Below are positions 34,070 through 49,685 of a DNA stretch of 64,000 nt, piece by piece; position 1 is the stretch's first letter, and each line of letters opens with the position of its first letter. The notes under the pieces are model-generated. The model ran no database searches and was not told where the DNA came from. It saw nothing but the letters and a program-made list of their open reading frames with translations. A program made the translations under genes and the position numbers. This DNA is from Citrus sinensis (lineage: Eukaryota; Streptophyta; Magnoliopsida; Sapindales; Rutaceae): positions 992,001 to 1,056,000 of the forward strand of contig NC_068557.1 in NCBI RefSeq assembly GCF_022201045.2, in the 5' to 3' direction.

Positions 34070-35886
34070 AACATTTGTTCCATCTTGTGAAGCAAAATGA
34101 ATTCTAGTTTGATTATGCACATTTCACTTTGGCATACAAACTGCACTTAAAAGAACTATTGTACGGGTGAAATGAGCCCGTTGTAAAACTCCATTACAAC
34201 TGAAAGTTAAATAAAACACATAGCCAATGAGCGGAAGAAGGCTACTCATATTATATATGGTTTCCTAAATATACTATTGCCTGATAACCCACTTGTCGTG
34301 TAATTAGGTACCACTATAATGTCGCTGATGCAAGGTTGGCTCAACATATTGAGAGAGGAATGGCGGATGGTCTGCTTATAAGTTGTGTGGCATCCTGTTC
34401 CAATCTTTGGGCACTAATTATGGATGCTGGAACTGGTTTCACCAGCCAAGTTTATGAATTATCACCGTTCTTCTTACACAAGGTGAATTGCTGCTCTGCA
34501 TTTTGTACTTGTCATTTTCTTTATTGTTTACTGCTTAAATGTACAAAATTACACATACTGTTCTTCTGAATTTGTAGGAGTGGATCATGGAACAGTGGGA
34601 AAAGAACTATTACATTAGTTCAATTGCTGGTGCTACCAATGGAAGCTCTCTTGTAGTGATGTCCAAAGGTTTGTTTGCATTGTTTCCTTTTTCTTGTCAT
34701 ATTTACTGATAAAATTCTGTTGTTTGCTTGGGGAAATGTAATCTATTTTTATTCTCGTTGAAAATTAGTGCTTGTACTTGCAGTTGCTGTCATGCCAAGT
34801 TGTAATTGATAGATGTGCAAGATTTAATTGGAGATTGTTTCTAATTGATGGCTTTGATTTCATTTACTAATATATGTGGTACTTTGTATGTGGATTAATA
34901 CATTATGACATATTGCATATGGTTTTTCATGTGTCATGAACTGTACTTCATTACGTGGTTGTATAAAAGAATAAAATTGAAGAAAAGAAATTGCTTAGGC
35001 TCAGTTCTCAGCTTGAACTCCTCTTTATTTGTTCCAAAGGAGTTATATTTCCCAAGCTTGAATAATTTTTTAAAATGTTTTAAGTTCATCATGTGATTGC
35101 ATCCTAGTGTTTATTGTTAGCAATTAATTGGGAGAGTTTATGATCTAATTTCCACAGGTACTCAGTACACACAACAGTCTTACAAAGTAAGCGATTCATT
35201 CCCCTTCAAGTGGATAAACAAGAAATGGAGAGAAGGCTTCCACGTCACGTCAATGGCTACTGCTGGAAGTCGATGGGGTGTTGTCATGTCTCGCAATGCT
35301 GGCTTCAGTGAACAGGTTGAGTTTCAGTTGTCTTGTTATCAACATTTTCTCTGAAAATTTATTGTCTTAGTTTTGGAATTGCTTAATTCCCCTCTAATAA
35401 GTTCTGGTTTTGGTTTCAAAGGTAGTGGAGCTAGATTTTCTCTATCCAAGTGAGGGCATCCACAGGAGATGGGATGGTGGCTATCGAATAACATCAACAG
35501 CAGCAACTTGTGATCAAGCTGCTCTTATCTTGAGTGTTCCCAGGCGCAAACCTGGTGATGAAACTCAAGAAACTCTACGTACTTCTCAATTCCCAAGCAC
35601 TCATGTTAAGGTAAATAAAAGGATTTTATCCTCAAATATTTAAAAGATGTTTCTATTTGTTCTATTTCTGCTTACTGGTTGCAAGGGACATGATATTCAT
35701 GTCTGCTCAACATTGAAAACAGAATACCCAAAGAAGATTGAATGCACTGATTGTTCACATGATGTTTCTTCAGGAGGAATTATTTGCACATATATTCTTA
35801 TGCACATTTGTGATTTCGATATGCAGGAAAAATGGGCGAAAAATCTTTATCTCGCCTGTCTGTGCTATGGGCGAACTGTATCTTGA
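29796..35886 (+). CDS. MUT9-like kinase / photoregulatory protein kinase (casein kinase 1 family)
   Basis: Sixteen exons: 29796-30191, 30865-30993, 31103-31176, 31303-31372, 31455-31510, 32508-32579, 32730-32824, 32913-32979, 33064-33193, 33299-33517, 33603-33745, 34308-34482, 34578-34668, 35158-35315, 35422-35610, 35827-35886. They join in phase to 707 codons plus TGA. A basic, alanine-rich N-terminus of 132 residues precedes a CK1-type kinase domain: glycine loop GKGGFGQV (148-155), lysine in VALKFE (Lys179), catalytic HGDVKPEN (Asp271) and DLGLA in place of DFG (Asp294), then [22 protein letters not shown] basic RKKVR motif (459-463) follows, then the plant-specific C-terminal domain ending [16 protein letters not shown]-like. 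Arabidopsis MLK/PPK proteins are nuclear and phosphorylate histone H3 Thr3 and light-signalling partners. Which of the four paralogs it matches I cannot say. Confidence 0.93.
33842..34068 (+). repeat. Poly-C tracts in kinase intron 11
   Basis: A 12-base C run at 33842-33853 and a 20-base C run at 34039-34058 directly followed by about ten A. Both lie in the intron between exons 11 and 12. Such long C runs are rare here; length may be uncertain. Confidence 0.85.
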
Positions 35887-36647
35887 AGTCAAATGTAAAG
35901 AACTTGGAGGGGATTTTAATGCATGGTGGAATGGGGAAAAAAAAAAGGCTAGTGAGAGAGCTTGGTGGTCCTATTTTTCCCTTCATTTTGTAAAAAATAT
36001 TAGGAGGTTTATTTTGAAGCCTGAAGCAAGAAGAGAGTATTATTATCATGTATGACAGATATTTTTACTGCAGCATCATCCTCTTTTGGCTCTTGTTCTT
36101 AGGAGGCTTTTCAAATAATTTTGGTGTTTGATATCATTTTACAAGTACTTTCATTTAAGTGTTTAGAAAATAATTTTTAAGATGTGTGATAAAGCGCATG
36201 GATACTAGTTATGCCCTTGGAATGAAAGACAATTCGGAATCAGCTTATTATATATATATACACGCACACACACACATGCATATGTTAAAAATAATGAAAT
36301 TTGAAGAGTAATGATGAACTAGTGCGCGCTAATCATGAGAAAGAGTTGTCGATAATAATAGACAGGTAAAAGATTTTAGTAGTAGATATTTATAGTAGAA
36401 TTTGACGTCAGGGGCCTGTACGGAAAATAAACTACCAACTGTGTTCTTATTTGATATTATGTTACCATTCGGGGACGGAGTTGTTATCAACCCCTTTCCA
36501 ACAGTGCCAGAAATGGTGACGTGTCAAGATCAGGCCCATGCAACAAAAAGAGATCAGATTCTGCATGCTCGCACAGCAAAGCAGAGAGATAAAACGATTT
36601 GTTTTTAAACACAAAACAGACAAGGCGCAGCAGGAGCAGAGAGCGCC
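35887..36647. other. Spacer between kinase and PSA2-like gene
   Basis: Kinase 3' UTR, then a short TA/CA microsatellite (about 36247-36277), then the upstream region and leader of the next gene. No other gene seen. Confidence 0.5.
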
Positions 36648-38548
<1,901 letters not shown>

Positions 38549-39508
38549 GTATGGCCTTTCACCTTGGTGTCTGTAATGTGAACTGCTATAGCAATGATAA
38601 TCGTTCGTGTTTATCAATTTGTTTCACAGTCAGCAATTTTTGTACAACTGACTACCATGCCAGCTTAATCCTTTGCAACCCACATAGGTTTGATTGAAGT
38701 GGATATTCGTTAACCTGTGTTTTCTGGAATTCTGTTGGGTGGAATGTTTTGATTGATTATGCCTTGACAAGATGAATGAAGCCTGTGTACTGGAGCAGTA
38801 CACACGATCAATCTTGCTATTACTACAGTTTTGTCCTGAACACTGAACGGAAGCCCTGAAGTGACCAGAGTTCATTTACGATAGGCAATTACTCCTTGTG
38901 TTGATTTGTTTATTTCTCTTATGCGACCTGATTCCAAGTAGCTAAATGTACCATGAATTATGCAATATTTGGAGGCAATTACTGCCATTTTAGGATTAAA
39001 AACTTACTCAGCTTATCATTGCCACTCAATCACAGAATGATAAATGATAAATATTAGCTTCAGTCTGATTTACAATATTTTTCGGAGCCCAAGTATAAAA
39101 TAAAAGGAGGACACTCTAAAGTCTAAATGCACTTAAATTTTATCTTATGAAAATGATATGAAAAAGAACATTCCTGCACATTGAATCTCTCTTCAGATTC
39201 AGTGGAGACAATGAATGCTATTGTCTTCAACAAGCAACTTATGTATACATTTCATTTGCTATTTCAAGAGAATAAATCAATATATATACCCAAGTAATCT
39301 TGTATATGCTGGAAGCTTTTGATTTACAACATACGCTGTGCCATTCTCTTCGTCATGTACCTGATTCACTCAACAGGAACATAAATGCTTCACCAGCACA
39401 TCTTTCAACAACAAAATTGGATTGTTTCTCAATACAAACAACTTAAGCGATGGAAGAAAGAAAATACTCGTGGAACTTGAGTGAAAGCTTGCAATGGGTA
39501 GCCAAAAA
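38549..39508. other. Convergent spacer, PSA2-like and MTP8-like genes
   Basis: Holds the presumed 3' UTRs of two converging genes. No other feature seen. Confidence 0.5.
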
Positions 39509-42500
39509 TCAGGGCTGACTGCTGGGCAGCTTGTTGAGAACTGTGTGCTCTGGCTTATGATCGCATTCATAGTCAAGATGAACAAATGCTCGTTCAACTT
39601 CAGGGAGTTTCTCAATCTTGTTCTGCAAGCTCTCTCCTATTGCATGTGCTTCTTTTAACGGTAACTCTTCTGGTAGCTCAATGTCAACCTTTTTCAAGAG
39701 AATGATATTAATTTACTAAACTAAAAGAATGGAGTTCCAAAATGCTTACTATAAGGGAGGTTTTAATAGTATATGAAATGTATTCAAGCATCAAATTATC
39801 ATAATCGGCCAGGAGCTGCACCAAAGTTAAATGTTAAGAGATACCTTGAATAGACCTTATGATTCCATCTTAAAGACAGCTCTGCATGATCTCAATTTGA
39901 TGAAGATAGTAGAAAAATTATTGTCAAAGCCATTGCAACCAGAAGGTGCTGACTCTATCCTTTCATTTCCAGTTAATTTAATTGCTTTATGTTTGCGTTA
40001 TATAGTAGTGTGACATAGTGGTTGGATTGCAGGTATGTCATATGAAAGAGAAGAGAGTCGTAATTATTGGAAGAATGAAGATCATTTTCAAGATTAACCA
40101 TAAACTAGGTACGGAACAACCAACCTCTACAAAATAAAGAACGCCGAAAGTGTAAGCTCGAACTGTGTCGATACGCTTGACTTCAGGGTGCCTTATGACA
40201 AGATATGTCAATTTCTGCAAGATTTCAGGAGGAGCCGATTGTCCCACAAGTGAAACTGCATTAATAAGCCCCAGTTCAGAGTAGTTTCGGACCATATTAC
40301 CAGGAAGAATCGAGCAAAATTAAATGTAATTTAGCCTTGGTTTCAATAAACTCATTAACACTAAAAAGGATTCTTCTAAATCATTCTCACAAAAAATCAT
40401 GACTCAGCCATAGTCTCCCCATCCTCAAGCTGACTCAAATTCCACATTTTTCTTTTCTTTTCATTTAAAAAGAATGAAAACATATTGGCAAAACTTATCC
40501 AGAGCAAATCAAAACATGTAACCAAATTGATCTTCTACCAAAAAAACATGAAAAAAAAAAAAAAAGATAACAGAAAGCCCTAATAGACCCAGACCCTTAG
40601 ACTCTAGTACATCTCTCCAAAGTTGTGAAACCAAGGTTTGCAATGATCAGTACTAACAATGTAAAAGAATAAAACTAGAAGCTGTGAATATAAGCATTCC
40701 TATCAACTTAGTTTCTGGGGATAAACTAAAGTTGTAAGTTATCAATACCATACTTATTATTCCCCCTGTAAGCTGAAAGGATTTATAAGAAATTATTAGA
40801 TCAAATAATACCAAAATGGCTGATGAAAGTACCTGCATTTTCCATAACAGTTTCGGACCAATTTGTAATTGTGTAAACTGCCAGAAGAATGGCACCTGCA
40901 GGATCAATCCACCAATAGAAACTATCACCAAGAACAGCAGCAACTAATCCTACTACATTTGTTACCACATCAAAATAGTGATCCTGAGATTCAACAATAG
41001 AAGTTAGAACAATTGATAAAAATATGGAAAATAAAAGATCTACAAATTATTGAAAAAGCAGAGCTCAAAAACCTTAGCATATGCGCGGACAATCTTGTTT
41101 CCTGAGCTTTTGCAGTAAATCCAGAGGGCAAGTTTTACTACAGTAGCACCGATCATGATCGAGTATAACCATTCCAATTGGACTGTATTCATCTTTTTAG
41201 GCGGTTCATCTTTAACTAGCTTTTCTACAGCCTCGATCAACACCTGAAACCCTGCAAAAAAATGAAGGCTGTAACAATCTCCTTTTTCACAGGAAGTCTA
41301 TGTCAAATTCATGTTCCATACGATTCAGGATACAAATGTGAGTATATGCAATTAAATCACAACACAAGTTAGTTCTTTGCACCACAAATTTGTAGTTGTT
41401 CTCTTACACTGAACTAGATGAAATATGATGTATGCAGGACATGAAGCTCAATGTCAATATCACAATTAACAAGCAAGAACAGATTAAAATCACTGGCAAA
41501 TATGGGAAGGTTAAGGCTTTGCTGACATACCGAGTGTAGCCATTATAGCAGCAAAGATGATTATGCCTACTGGCTGCACCCTCAATTTCCCAATAGGATA
41601 TTTATAGATATTTATGTTTTTCATCGCTACATGAGTGAACCAAAGTATGCCACCGGCCATTAGATCAAGTAAAGAATCCAGTGTCGATGCAGCAATGGCT
41701 ATGGATCCACTCTTTATTGTAGCAAATATCTGCATGCCATGTTGTCTCATTATTTCAACTGCTTGAATATGTAAACTGAATTATCTGCAGCAACATATCA
41801 TATATACTCTTTTGTTTTACATATTTTTATATGAAAATTATTTGTTTAAATGATTTAATATCAGTTTATTTCCTTTCTTTAAATATTGTTAAATAATTAA
41901 TAACCTTGAAGGCCACTTATAAAATTCCAAGCACTTTAGAGGTTTATGCGAAAAGTAATCATTGAAGTTAGAGAACACCATAGTCAGAAAAGCTTATTAT
42001 TCGAATTTGATTGAGATTGGTAGTAGTTTTTAATTACCTTACACGCCAGCAAAACAATATTGGCATAATTAGAAATCTTCATTGCTCTTTCATGTTGAAC
42101 TTGTTCCTGAAGATCTTCCTCGATGAAGCAATCAGAATCCACCAAAACATCAACTTCCTCAAAGGATTTCAGAGTAGCAAATTGTGATTCATAGTATTCC
42201 TTTTCTCCTACAAGGGGATTGACATAAGAGCATCCCACGTAAGTTGCATTAATATGTAGTCATCACTCATCAGAGAGCATGATAGTCATTATTGATATCA
42301 AAATACAGCCACTCAGAAAATATTCAATCTTTAGAACCGCCGATCAATCAATTACTTGAATTCTTCTCTTAAAGTAATAGTTGGTTCAACATTTCCTTAA
42401 AAAAACATCCTCATTAAGTATGCATCTACACATAAATATAACACAAACATCATACCTATATATATATACACACACATGAACATAAAAGAATGTATGAAAG

Positions 42501-43046
42501 TACCCATGCATGGTTTGGATTGAGGTTGCTTTTATTTCTAATAATTAAAAAGAAACAAAAAATGTGATATGCAACGGAATACCTGATGTAATTTTGTAAC
42601 GCCTCGTGATTAATGCTAAAGCTATTGATGCACGGACTAAGGAACTTAACATTATCGCTCACCATGTAAATATATTGATAACGTATCAATATATCATATA
42701 TGTATTTATAATATAATGATAATAAAAAGCAGATCAGCCCACCGTTTCTTTTTCACTTTCCTTCATTTTCTCACCAACCAAACAACCCCCCCACAAACAC
42801 TAACAAAGAACAAGCCGCTATACCTTCACTTAAGGCTATGGTTTTAGAGGTGTCAACATCAAAAGGAGCCTCGGCATCAATACCAGCCAACACCTTCTCA
42901 GGCAACTTGGAAACAAACTCGTGCCTGAGTGCGTTCACCGAGTTACGTCGACTCAGGCTCAGCCTTCCGCTCCCGCTTCTCTTCCTCTCCCTACTACTAC
43001 TCGACGTCCTCCGCAGCAGCGGCTGCGAACCCGAATCACGATCCAT
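39509..43046 (-). CDS. MTP8: MTP8-like cation diffusion facilitator (manganese)
   Basis: Seven exons downward: 43046-42824, 42207-42038, 41729-41531, 41251-41073, 40983-40833, 40255-40125, 39688-39509, joining to 410 codons plus TGA. The N-terminus is polar with many Ser/Arg ([20 protein letters not shown]). The Mn-CDF signature [18 protein letters not shown] follows, then about six membrane segments. The two metal-site motifs are DSLLD (149-153, TM2) and DHYFD (258-262, TM5): DxxxD rather than the HxxxD of zinc transporters, which points to manganese. The cytosolic C-terminal domain ends [17 protein letters not shown]. Known relatives move Mn2+ into the vacuole (MTP8) or endomembranes (MTP9-11); the sequence is closest, by my reading, to MTP8. 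Confidence 0.9.
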
Positions 43047-44291
43047 TCTCTATACCCGGCCCAATATCCCACGTGTGTGTTTCTCTCTTTCTCTCTCGCC
43101 TCCCAATGATGATAGATAGATGGATAGACTATTCAAAGTTATGGTTTTTAATAACAGAAAAGTGTGATTAGATTTTGCCTTTCTGTTTTGTTGATGAGAC
43201 AATAATGATTGCAAGGCACAACTCTTTAAAAGCATTTTTAAGATCTTACATTTGTCTTTTAATTAAATTAGAACTATCTACTCTTAAGAGATTATATTGG
43301 ATTCTTGACACTTGTATTACATTAATTTAATTAAAAATTTATAAAGATTTTTTTAGTTCAAATATTTAAAAAGAATTTTTGAGTTTAGTACCCTTTTTCA
43401 CCGTTTGAAAATTATTAAATAGCTAAAAAGTCAATAAAATTATCTAATAATGTTCATGCGATTAAAATACAGTACCTCAATAACATAGTCACAGTTAAAG
43501 TTGGTAAAACGAATTACTGAATTGTTTTTGTGTCGTATTAATTTCGTATATTTAAGCTAACCCAAACATCATCTATTTGATAATTGTGTCAAAATATTAA
43601 GATTCTAATTCGATATGAAAAATAAATAAAGTATCTAATAATTCATTTAATATCTATGTATTCAACAAGATTTACATCAAATATCTACACTCGATATTAT
43701 AAAATATACCTATTTACCAATATTATTACACATCTATAATTTTGAACACATGCATGGTGCTTTATTTATAAAATTCTATATATATTTAGAACACCAATAA
43801 AGTAAATGTGTAGATATGGATAGCATGTATATTTATAATATTATATTTGAAGAGGGAATTATGTCTAATATCTAAATTTTGATGACAAAAACCTACAAGT
43901 TAATTTACAATAAAAAAAAACATAACCGTGCCATTAATTAGGTAAATGGGTTAAGAAATTTAATATTAACCCGATATAAAAAAAATTATATTGATTCGGA
44001 CCCCACCCATTTAAGAATGATATCAAATTTGATAATTCATATATATTTATTTATATCGTGTTTGTTTTGAGTAATCAGATCATGTCAAATTTTACCATTT
44101 CTAATCACTATATTATATATACTAAATTTTATTACAAATAATCTGTGTATTATATATAGATAGTAACTAAGTTAGACAAACTCTATAGTAATATATTGAT
44201 AATGACTGTCAAATCATAATAATAAGTACATATTTAATATTTATATTTATAATCATGCGGTGATCATCAATAATCTAGCGTTGAGCGAGTT
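43047..44291. other. Upstream region of MTP8-like gene, AT-rich
   Basis: Leader and promoter of the minus-strand gene near 43047-43300, then AT-rich DNA with no gene seen. Confidence 0.45.
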
Positions 44292-44996
44292 CAACTTAGT
44301 AGGGGTGGGCATATTTTAACTGAACCGATCCAAACCGACCATTTGGATCGGTTTGAATCGGTTTCATTAGTAAAAAAACTGGTTTCGGTTTATTGGATTG
44401 CAAATCGACATCACTCGGTTTGGAAGGATTCCAAACCGATTCAAACCGATCCAATCCAAAAATATTATATAATTACATTATATTCTAAGTTAAGCAATCT
44501 AACTAATTATATTTATCATTTTATGCAGATTTTCACAAATCAAAACTAATTAGGCCATAAGTTTTGACAGACAAGATGCACAATATTTTACAATATTTTA
44601 ATTGTCAAATGTTGTTCAACTTTATTTTAATTTTGTGAGTTTGTTTTGAATGAATAGGTTAAGAACTTCTTTATTAGGATGTATTATGTTGTAAACTTGT
44701 ATGGATGTATCTTTGAATTGTTATGTAGATGTCAAAGTAGATATGAATAATATAAAAGAGGTATCAATTTGGATTACGGACAAAAAAAAGAGGTAAAATA
44801 ATAAAAAAGAAGTGGATTTTTAGCTAATAAACTCAAACCGAGAATCCAAACCGATCCAGTCGGTTTGGATCGGTTCGGTTTGAAAAATTTTTAAGTTGAT
44901 ATCGGTTTGAAAATGTTTCAAACCGATAAGTTTGGATCGGTTTGAGAATATGTCTCAAACCGATCCAAATCGACTTTGCCCACCCCTACAACTTAG
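44292..44996. mobile_element. Nonautonomous hAT element
   Basis: Element 44300-44988 (689 bp), starting TAGGGGTGGGCA and ending TGCCCACCCCTA, with a perfect 8-bp target duplication CAACTTAG (44292-44299 and 44989-44996). Both ends are packed with copies of GATCGGTTTGAA and its complement, the kind of subterminal repeats that hAT transposases bind. The core is AT-rich with no coding capacity. Confidence 0.95.
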
Positions 44997-45285
44997 CGGG
45001 ATCCTTATATATGTTATTGCAACATTGGTGTGAAAGTCAAACATTGAGGCTGATTATTTATAAAGAACAGTGTTCAGTGGTTGTTGGGCACTCTCGAAGT
45101 TTGGTATAATAACGATTTGGTCTCTTTTTTAAAAAATTATTCTATTTTCAGTCATTACATTATCTATATCTTGTTTGCAATTATTAGAATTACATGCTTA
45201 TGTTGCAACTAAAGTTTGTTATAATTTTTTTTATTCGTACATTTTTCTTTTCTTTTTTTACAACTTACGTGTTAATTTAAGACAT

Positions 45286-46626
45286 ATGCTACATAGGGGT
45301 GTTCAGAATCCAATCCGATCCGTTCAATCCGTCTGATCCATGAAAATTCGATCCGTATAAATCCGATCCGTTGATCCGTAGATTGAAAATTTAAAAATCC
45401 GCAGTCGATAGATTAGATATGGATTTACTTCTGTAAATTCGTAAAAATCCGTGAATCCGCAAAAAAAAAAAAAATATATATATATATAGTTAAAAAATTA
45501 TTATAAATTTAATTAAAAAATATTATAAATGTGACATTACATAGTTACATAAGCACTATAACATATCTTAGCCATTACCCAATAATAATATTAAATAATC
45601 AAATATAACTTGTAAAAATGATAAAACAAAATAAAAGCAAAGTCACACGCACTAGCAAAAGCAAAGTAACATAACGCCAAGTTACCAACAATTTGCAAAG
45701 TCACCCAAAAGTAAAATAACATAACGTCAAGTCACCAACAATTTGCAAACAAAAAACCCTAAGCTTCCCTGCCGTCACACGCACTAGCAACACCCAATAC
45801 TAGTTCGATACACACTCGATACCGATTTGAAGGACGTCGGCCGCATGATTCCAGCGAGAGCAAGCCATCTTCTTCCTCGAGTCCATCGAGCCACTTCACA
45901 ATCACCGGTTCCAACCAAACAATTGCACTATCACAAGGCACCCATACTTCTCTTGGTTCCCATCGTTGACGGCTCCATGATCACCACTTTTCGACAAATG
46001 CAATAGCCCTGGTGAAGGATCAGACTGTGTTTAGTTTCAGAAACTTCGTCATTTCAATTAATTGTGGCTTTATTTGAACAATTAATTTCAGTGTTATATT
46101 AACGTATTATTGTAACTTTATTTGAACAATTAATCTTAGTGTGTTATATTTTGAAACTTTAAACGTATTATTGTAGGTTTATTTGAACAATTAATCTTGA
46201 TGTGCTATATTTTGAAACTTTAAATGTATTATTTTAGTTTTATTGAAATAATTAATTTGTATAAATTTTATTCAATTTTAAATTTAATTGGTAGTAAAAT
46301 TATTTTTATATTAGATTTTTTTTTTAATTTCATTAGTTCATGGATTGGGGAGAACTAAAAATTTGTAATTCGGAAACTAATGCGCAAAATGGTGGATTGG
46401 ATATGGATTAAGTTAAATCCGTATCTGATCTGCAGACGTATGGATTGGATATGAATTGAGTCAAATCTGCATCCGATCCGCAGATGTATGGATTGGATTT
46501 TGATTGAGTTTAATCAATCCGTGGATTGGATTGGATTAAAAAAATTATAATCTATAAAATTGTGGATCGAATATGGATTGATATCTAATCCGTAAAATTC
46601 GATCCGCGAACACCCTTAATGCTACA
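45286..46626. mobile_element. Larger hAT element
   Basis: Element 45294-46618 (1325 bp), starting TAGGGGTGTTCAGAATCC and ending CCGCGAACACCCTTA, with a perfect 8-bp duplication ATGCTACA (45286-45293 and 46619-46626). Subterminal ATCCGATCCG / GGATTGGAT repeats fill both ends. Inside are a GC-richer patch (about 45765-45990) with a 60-codon minus frame, a duplicated TAACATAACGYCAAGT unit (about 45670-45750), and roughly three copies of a 60-bp unit (about 46070-46250). No transposase is recognisable. The patch could be a leftover of an autonomous parent or captured host DNA. Confidence 0.92.
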
Positions 46627-49600
46627 TAATATTTGAGAAGTGTAATGATAAAAGTCGATGAATTATTTTAGACTTAAACCCATGATTTTATATATCCATT
46701 CAAACACATGTTTAAGAGAGAAAGATAAGATTGAGATCAATACTTTAGTTTGCCATGACTGATCCTTATCTGCTGAGCTCTTCTAAAACTACTGCCTTGT
46801 GTAGATTCACTGCAAATCACAACTTCAAGCAATAATTTGCACACATACAAGCTACGGAGACAGAGAGAGAAGAAGTTTTGTTTTTAATACTCTTGGCCAA
46901 GTATAAAAAATGAGTGAACAGTAACTTTCAATTAGTCGAGGTTCCTTAAATATTGTACTTGAGTATGGGGAACTTTCATGGATAAGTACAAATTTTTTTA
47001 TTCTATTATGAGTTAGAATAACACAATTTAAAGTTATATTTGTCGATACTATACTTCCTTTTAGGGTGTAATAAAATTAGACTTATTAACATAATATTTG
47101 ATTACATAATAAAAGAATATGTGAGAATTATTCTTTAGTATTTGCTATTAGTTATGCATTAATATGATAAAAAAATAATTAAAATGATTTATGCTAGCCT
47201 ATAATATAATATATAAGTAATAAATTTTAACTGTGTAATGATAGCAGTTGATTAAACACAAGAAAGTACTGATCGTTAAAATATGGTTGTTGCCTGCTTG
47301 AAATCCTAGATAAATCATAAATGTCCCTCTCGCGGCAATTCTCATTTGTCTCTTTACCCACGTTTGCTTCATCACTCATTTTCTCGGACCATGAGGATTG
47401 AAAGTGATATACTGATACTTCAGGGGACTATATTGTTATTATGTTAAATTTAGGGGTAATCAACCGTCATTTTCTCCTCTTCTAAGTTGTAATATACAAA
47501 TTTCAATTATACTGCTGTCAGCCGTCGGGTATAAATAGTAGTAACCCTAACCCGTTATTGAGGTATTTTTAAACAGTTTTATTTAATTAATTTCATTTGT
47601 AGTCAAATTAATTCCTCAACATATGTAGTCAAATTAATTAATTAATAACATAGCACAACTAGCTACATGCCTAAAACTTTGGTCAATTTCATTTGTAGAT
47701 TTTGTACAATATACAAAGTCCTCACACTTCTTCTATTTTTTTCTCCCTCCCCCCTCTTTTCTTTTATATATATATTTTTTATCATTTTCTTCGGATAAGA
47801 TACATGACTTAGATAACAATTGCATTGGATGTTCATTGCCTCACATCTGACCCGGAAATGAGTTTCCAAATAATATTATTTTAACTAAACCAATGGGTTT
47901 ATTTTATTGAAATGGTCATGTTCCAACACATCGAAGTTTTAATGATTCGTTTATTATTTGGTCAACCATAGGAAAGTCCAACTGACCAAAGCAATGAGAA
48001 AAATCTGGTAACCAAGCCAAATTTTTATATAATAAGTTAGAACTTAAGATTTATATATTTATTCATCAACATCAAGCCTTAATAATCAAATATTATTGTG
48101 TGTAATGATAATAGGAAAAACCAAGTTAGAATATGACATCTCAATTTTTTTTTTCCTTTTGTTTTGGTCTATTTTTTTTTTTTAATGAATTATTACCGTA
48201 CACGATGCATTGTACAGTATATCATTAGCCTCCTCCGAGCATAATTTGAAACAAACAAAAATTAAAAGAATTCTTTGAATTGATTTCGTTACGTTTTATA
48301 TGTACTATTAAGAGGCCAAACCAATTGAAACTATATATGTATGCTTTAGTAAAATCATCTAATGGTACCATCACAATTACAAAATCACTAAATGAATGAT
48401 AATTTATCTAAATAAATATATGTGTGAGATGTTGTCTAGGGAAAATGGTGTAACCAATGCAATCTTTCTCCACCAAATGGCAATGTTAATGCATTTGTTG
48501 AGACCGACTTCTTATCAGCTATAGCTGTCCATATATATCATATATCCAAATCAATGACGTATTTCATGATGTTACATTTTCTATGAAGCTAACTTTTCTT
48601 AATTACCATAAATTGAAAATTGGAGTTTTTTTTTTTTTTTGACTTCTTTTTATCAACTACTGGAATCAAGTTGGTGAGAAAGGCAACACATTCCATGCAA
48701 AAAAAGCGGAATCTTCACCAACTTATAGGCATTGTTGGCAATTTTTTTGCCCTCTTACTTTTGGAGATTTGAATAAAAGAATCCACCTAGGAACCAGATT
48801 TTCATCCAACACAATGTGATTATGATCATTTAATTTGCAGCAAATGGCATGAAGCAGAGATTCCGAGTAAAATAGTTTTTGAATTGTCCTGGTATAAGTT
48901 GATGAATACCCAGTAGCAGATAGAATGGAGTCTAATAAGTTTACTTGGGTGGATTAAGGGTAGCAGCTGCTGTGTTTTTTGTTTACTTTTGGAAGCGCAA
49001 TCGTTGAAATTTCGGTAAACGTGATTCTATCCCAAGACCGCCGATCCGCTATAGCTTATTAAAGTTTGTGATTCTCTCCTACGACAGCTCCAGCTTAAAA
49101 ATTTGTGATTTTATTCCTTAAAACTCACAGCATCTCAATCCAAAACATATCTAAATGATTTTACCCTTTTTTCTTTTTGTTCTCTTGACCAAATCACGCC
49201 TCGTGTGATTACTGGAAAGAAGATTTCAGGGGGTAACAAATTGCAACACAAGAACAGTTCATCACTCTTAAGGAAACCAGAGCAAATAGAATAACTTACC
49301 GTGTAGTTTTCTAATAAATGTGGCTACAAAACTGTGAAACTTTTAACTATGAACAGAATAATTTTTAAACTTGTACGCTCAATTGTTTAGTTTATGTTTC
49401 TGGGACGGACATAAATACTGCATCTTCTTCAAGCCAAAGCAGTGAACTGATGCATTTTGTTTTCTCAGTGCACAAGAGTCTTTCTTCCAAATATACAACC
49501 AGATACTTCTTTGAAGCCGCTTCTTGGGGAAACTGGTAAGAGTCTGGCTGTCTTCAAGCTATCAACCCAGATCTATTGCATTTTCGTTTTCTCAAGGAGC

Positions 49601-49685
49601 TACTTGCGGCATCAGATACTATCAAGGATCATAATTGTTATTTTGTATCCCTAACCGGATGTCATTCTTACTTATCTTTCTTCTA
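46627..49685. other. AT-rich intergenic region
   Basis: Three kilobases with no gene I can support. A TATAAATAGTAG word near 47530 and telomere-like CCCTAACCC near 47545 could be a promoter relic but no coding exon follows. Poly-T tracts occur near 48143 and 48627. Confidence 0.45.

Noticed and set aside
42838-43171. Several plus-strand ORFs of 62-93 codons
   Set aside because: Antisense to MTP8-like exon 1, whose Ser/Arg-rich codons leave other frames open.
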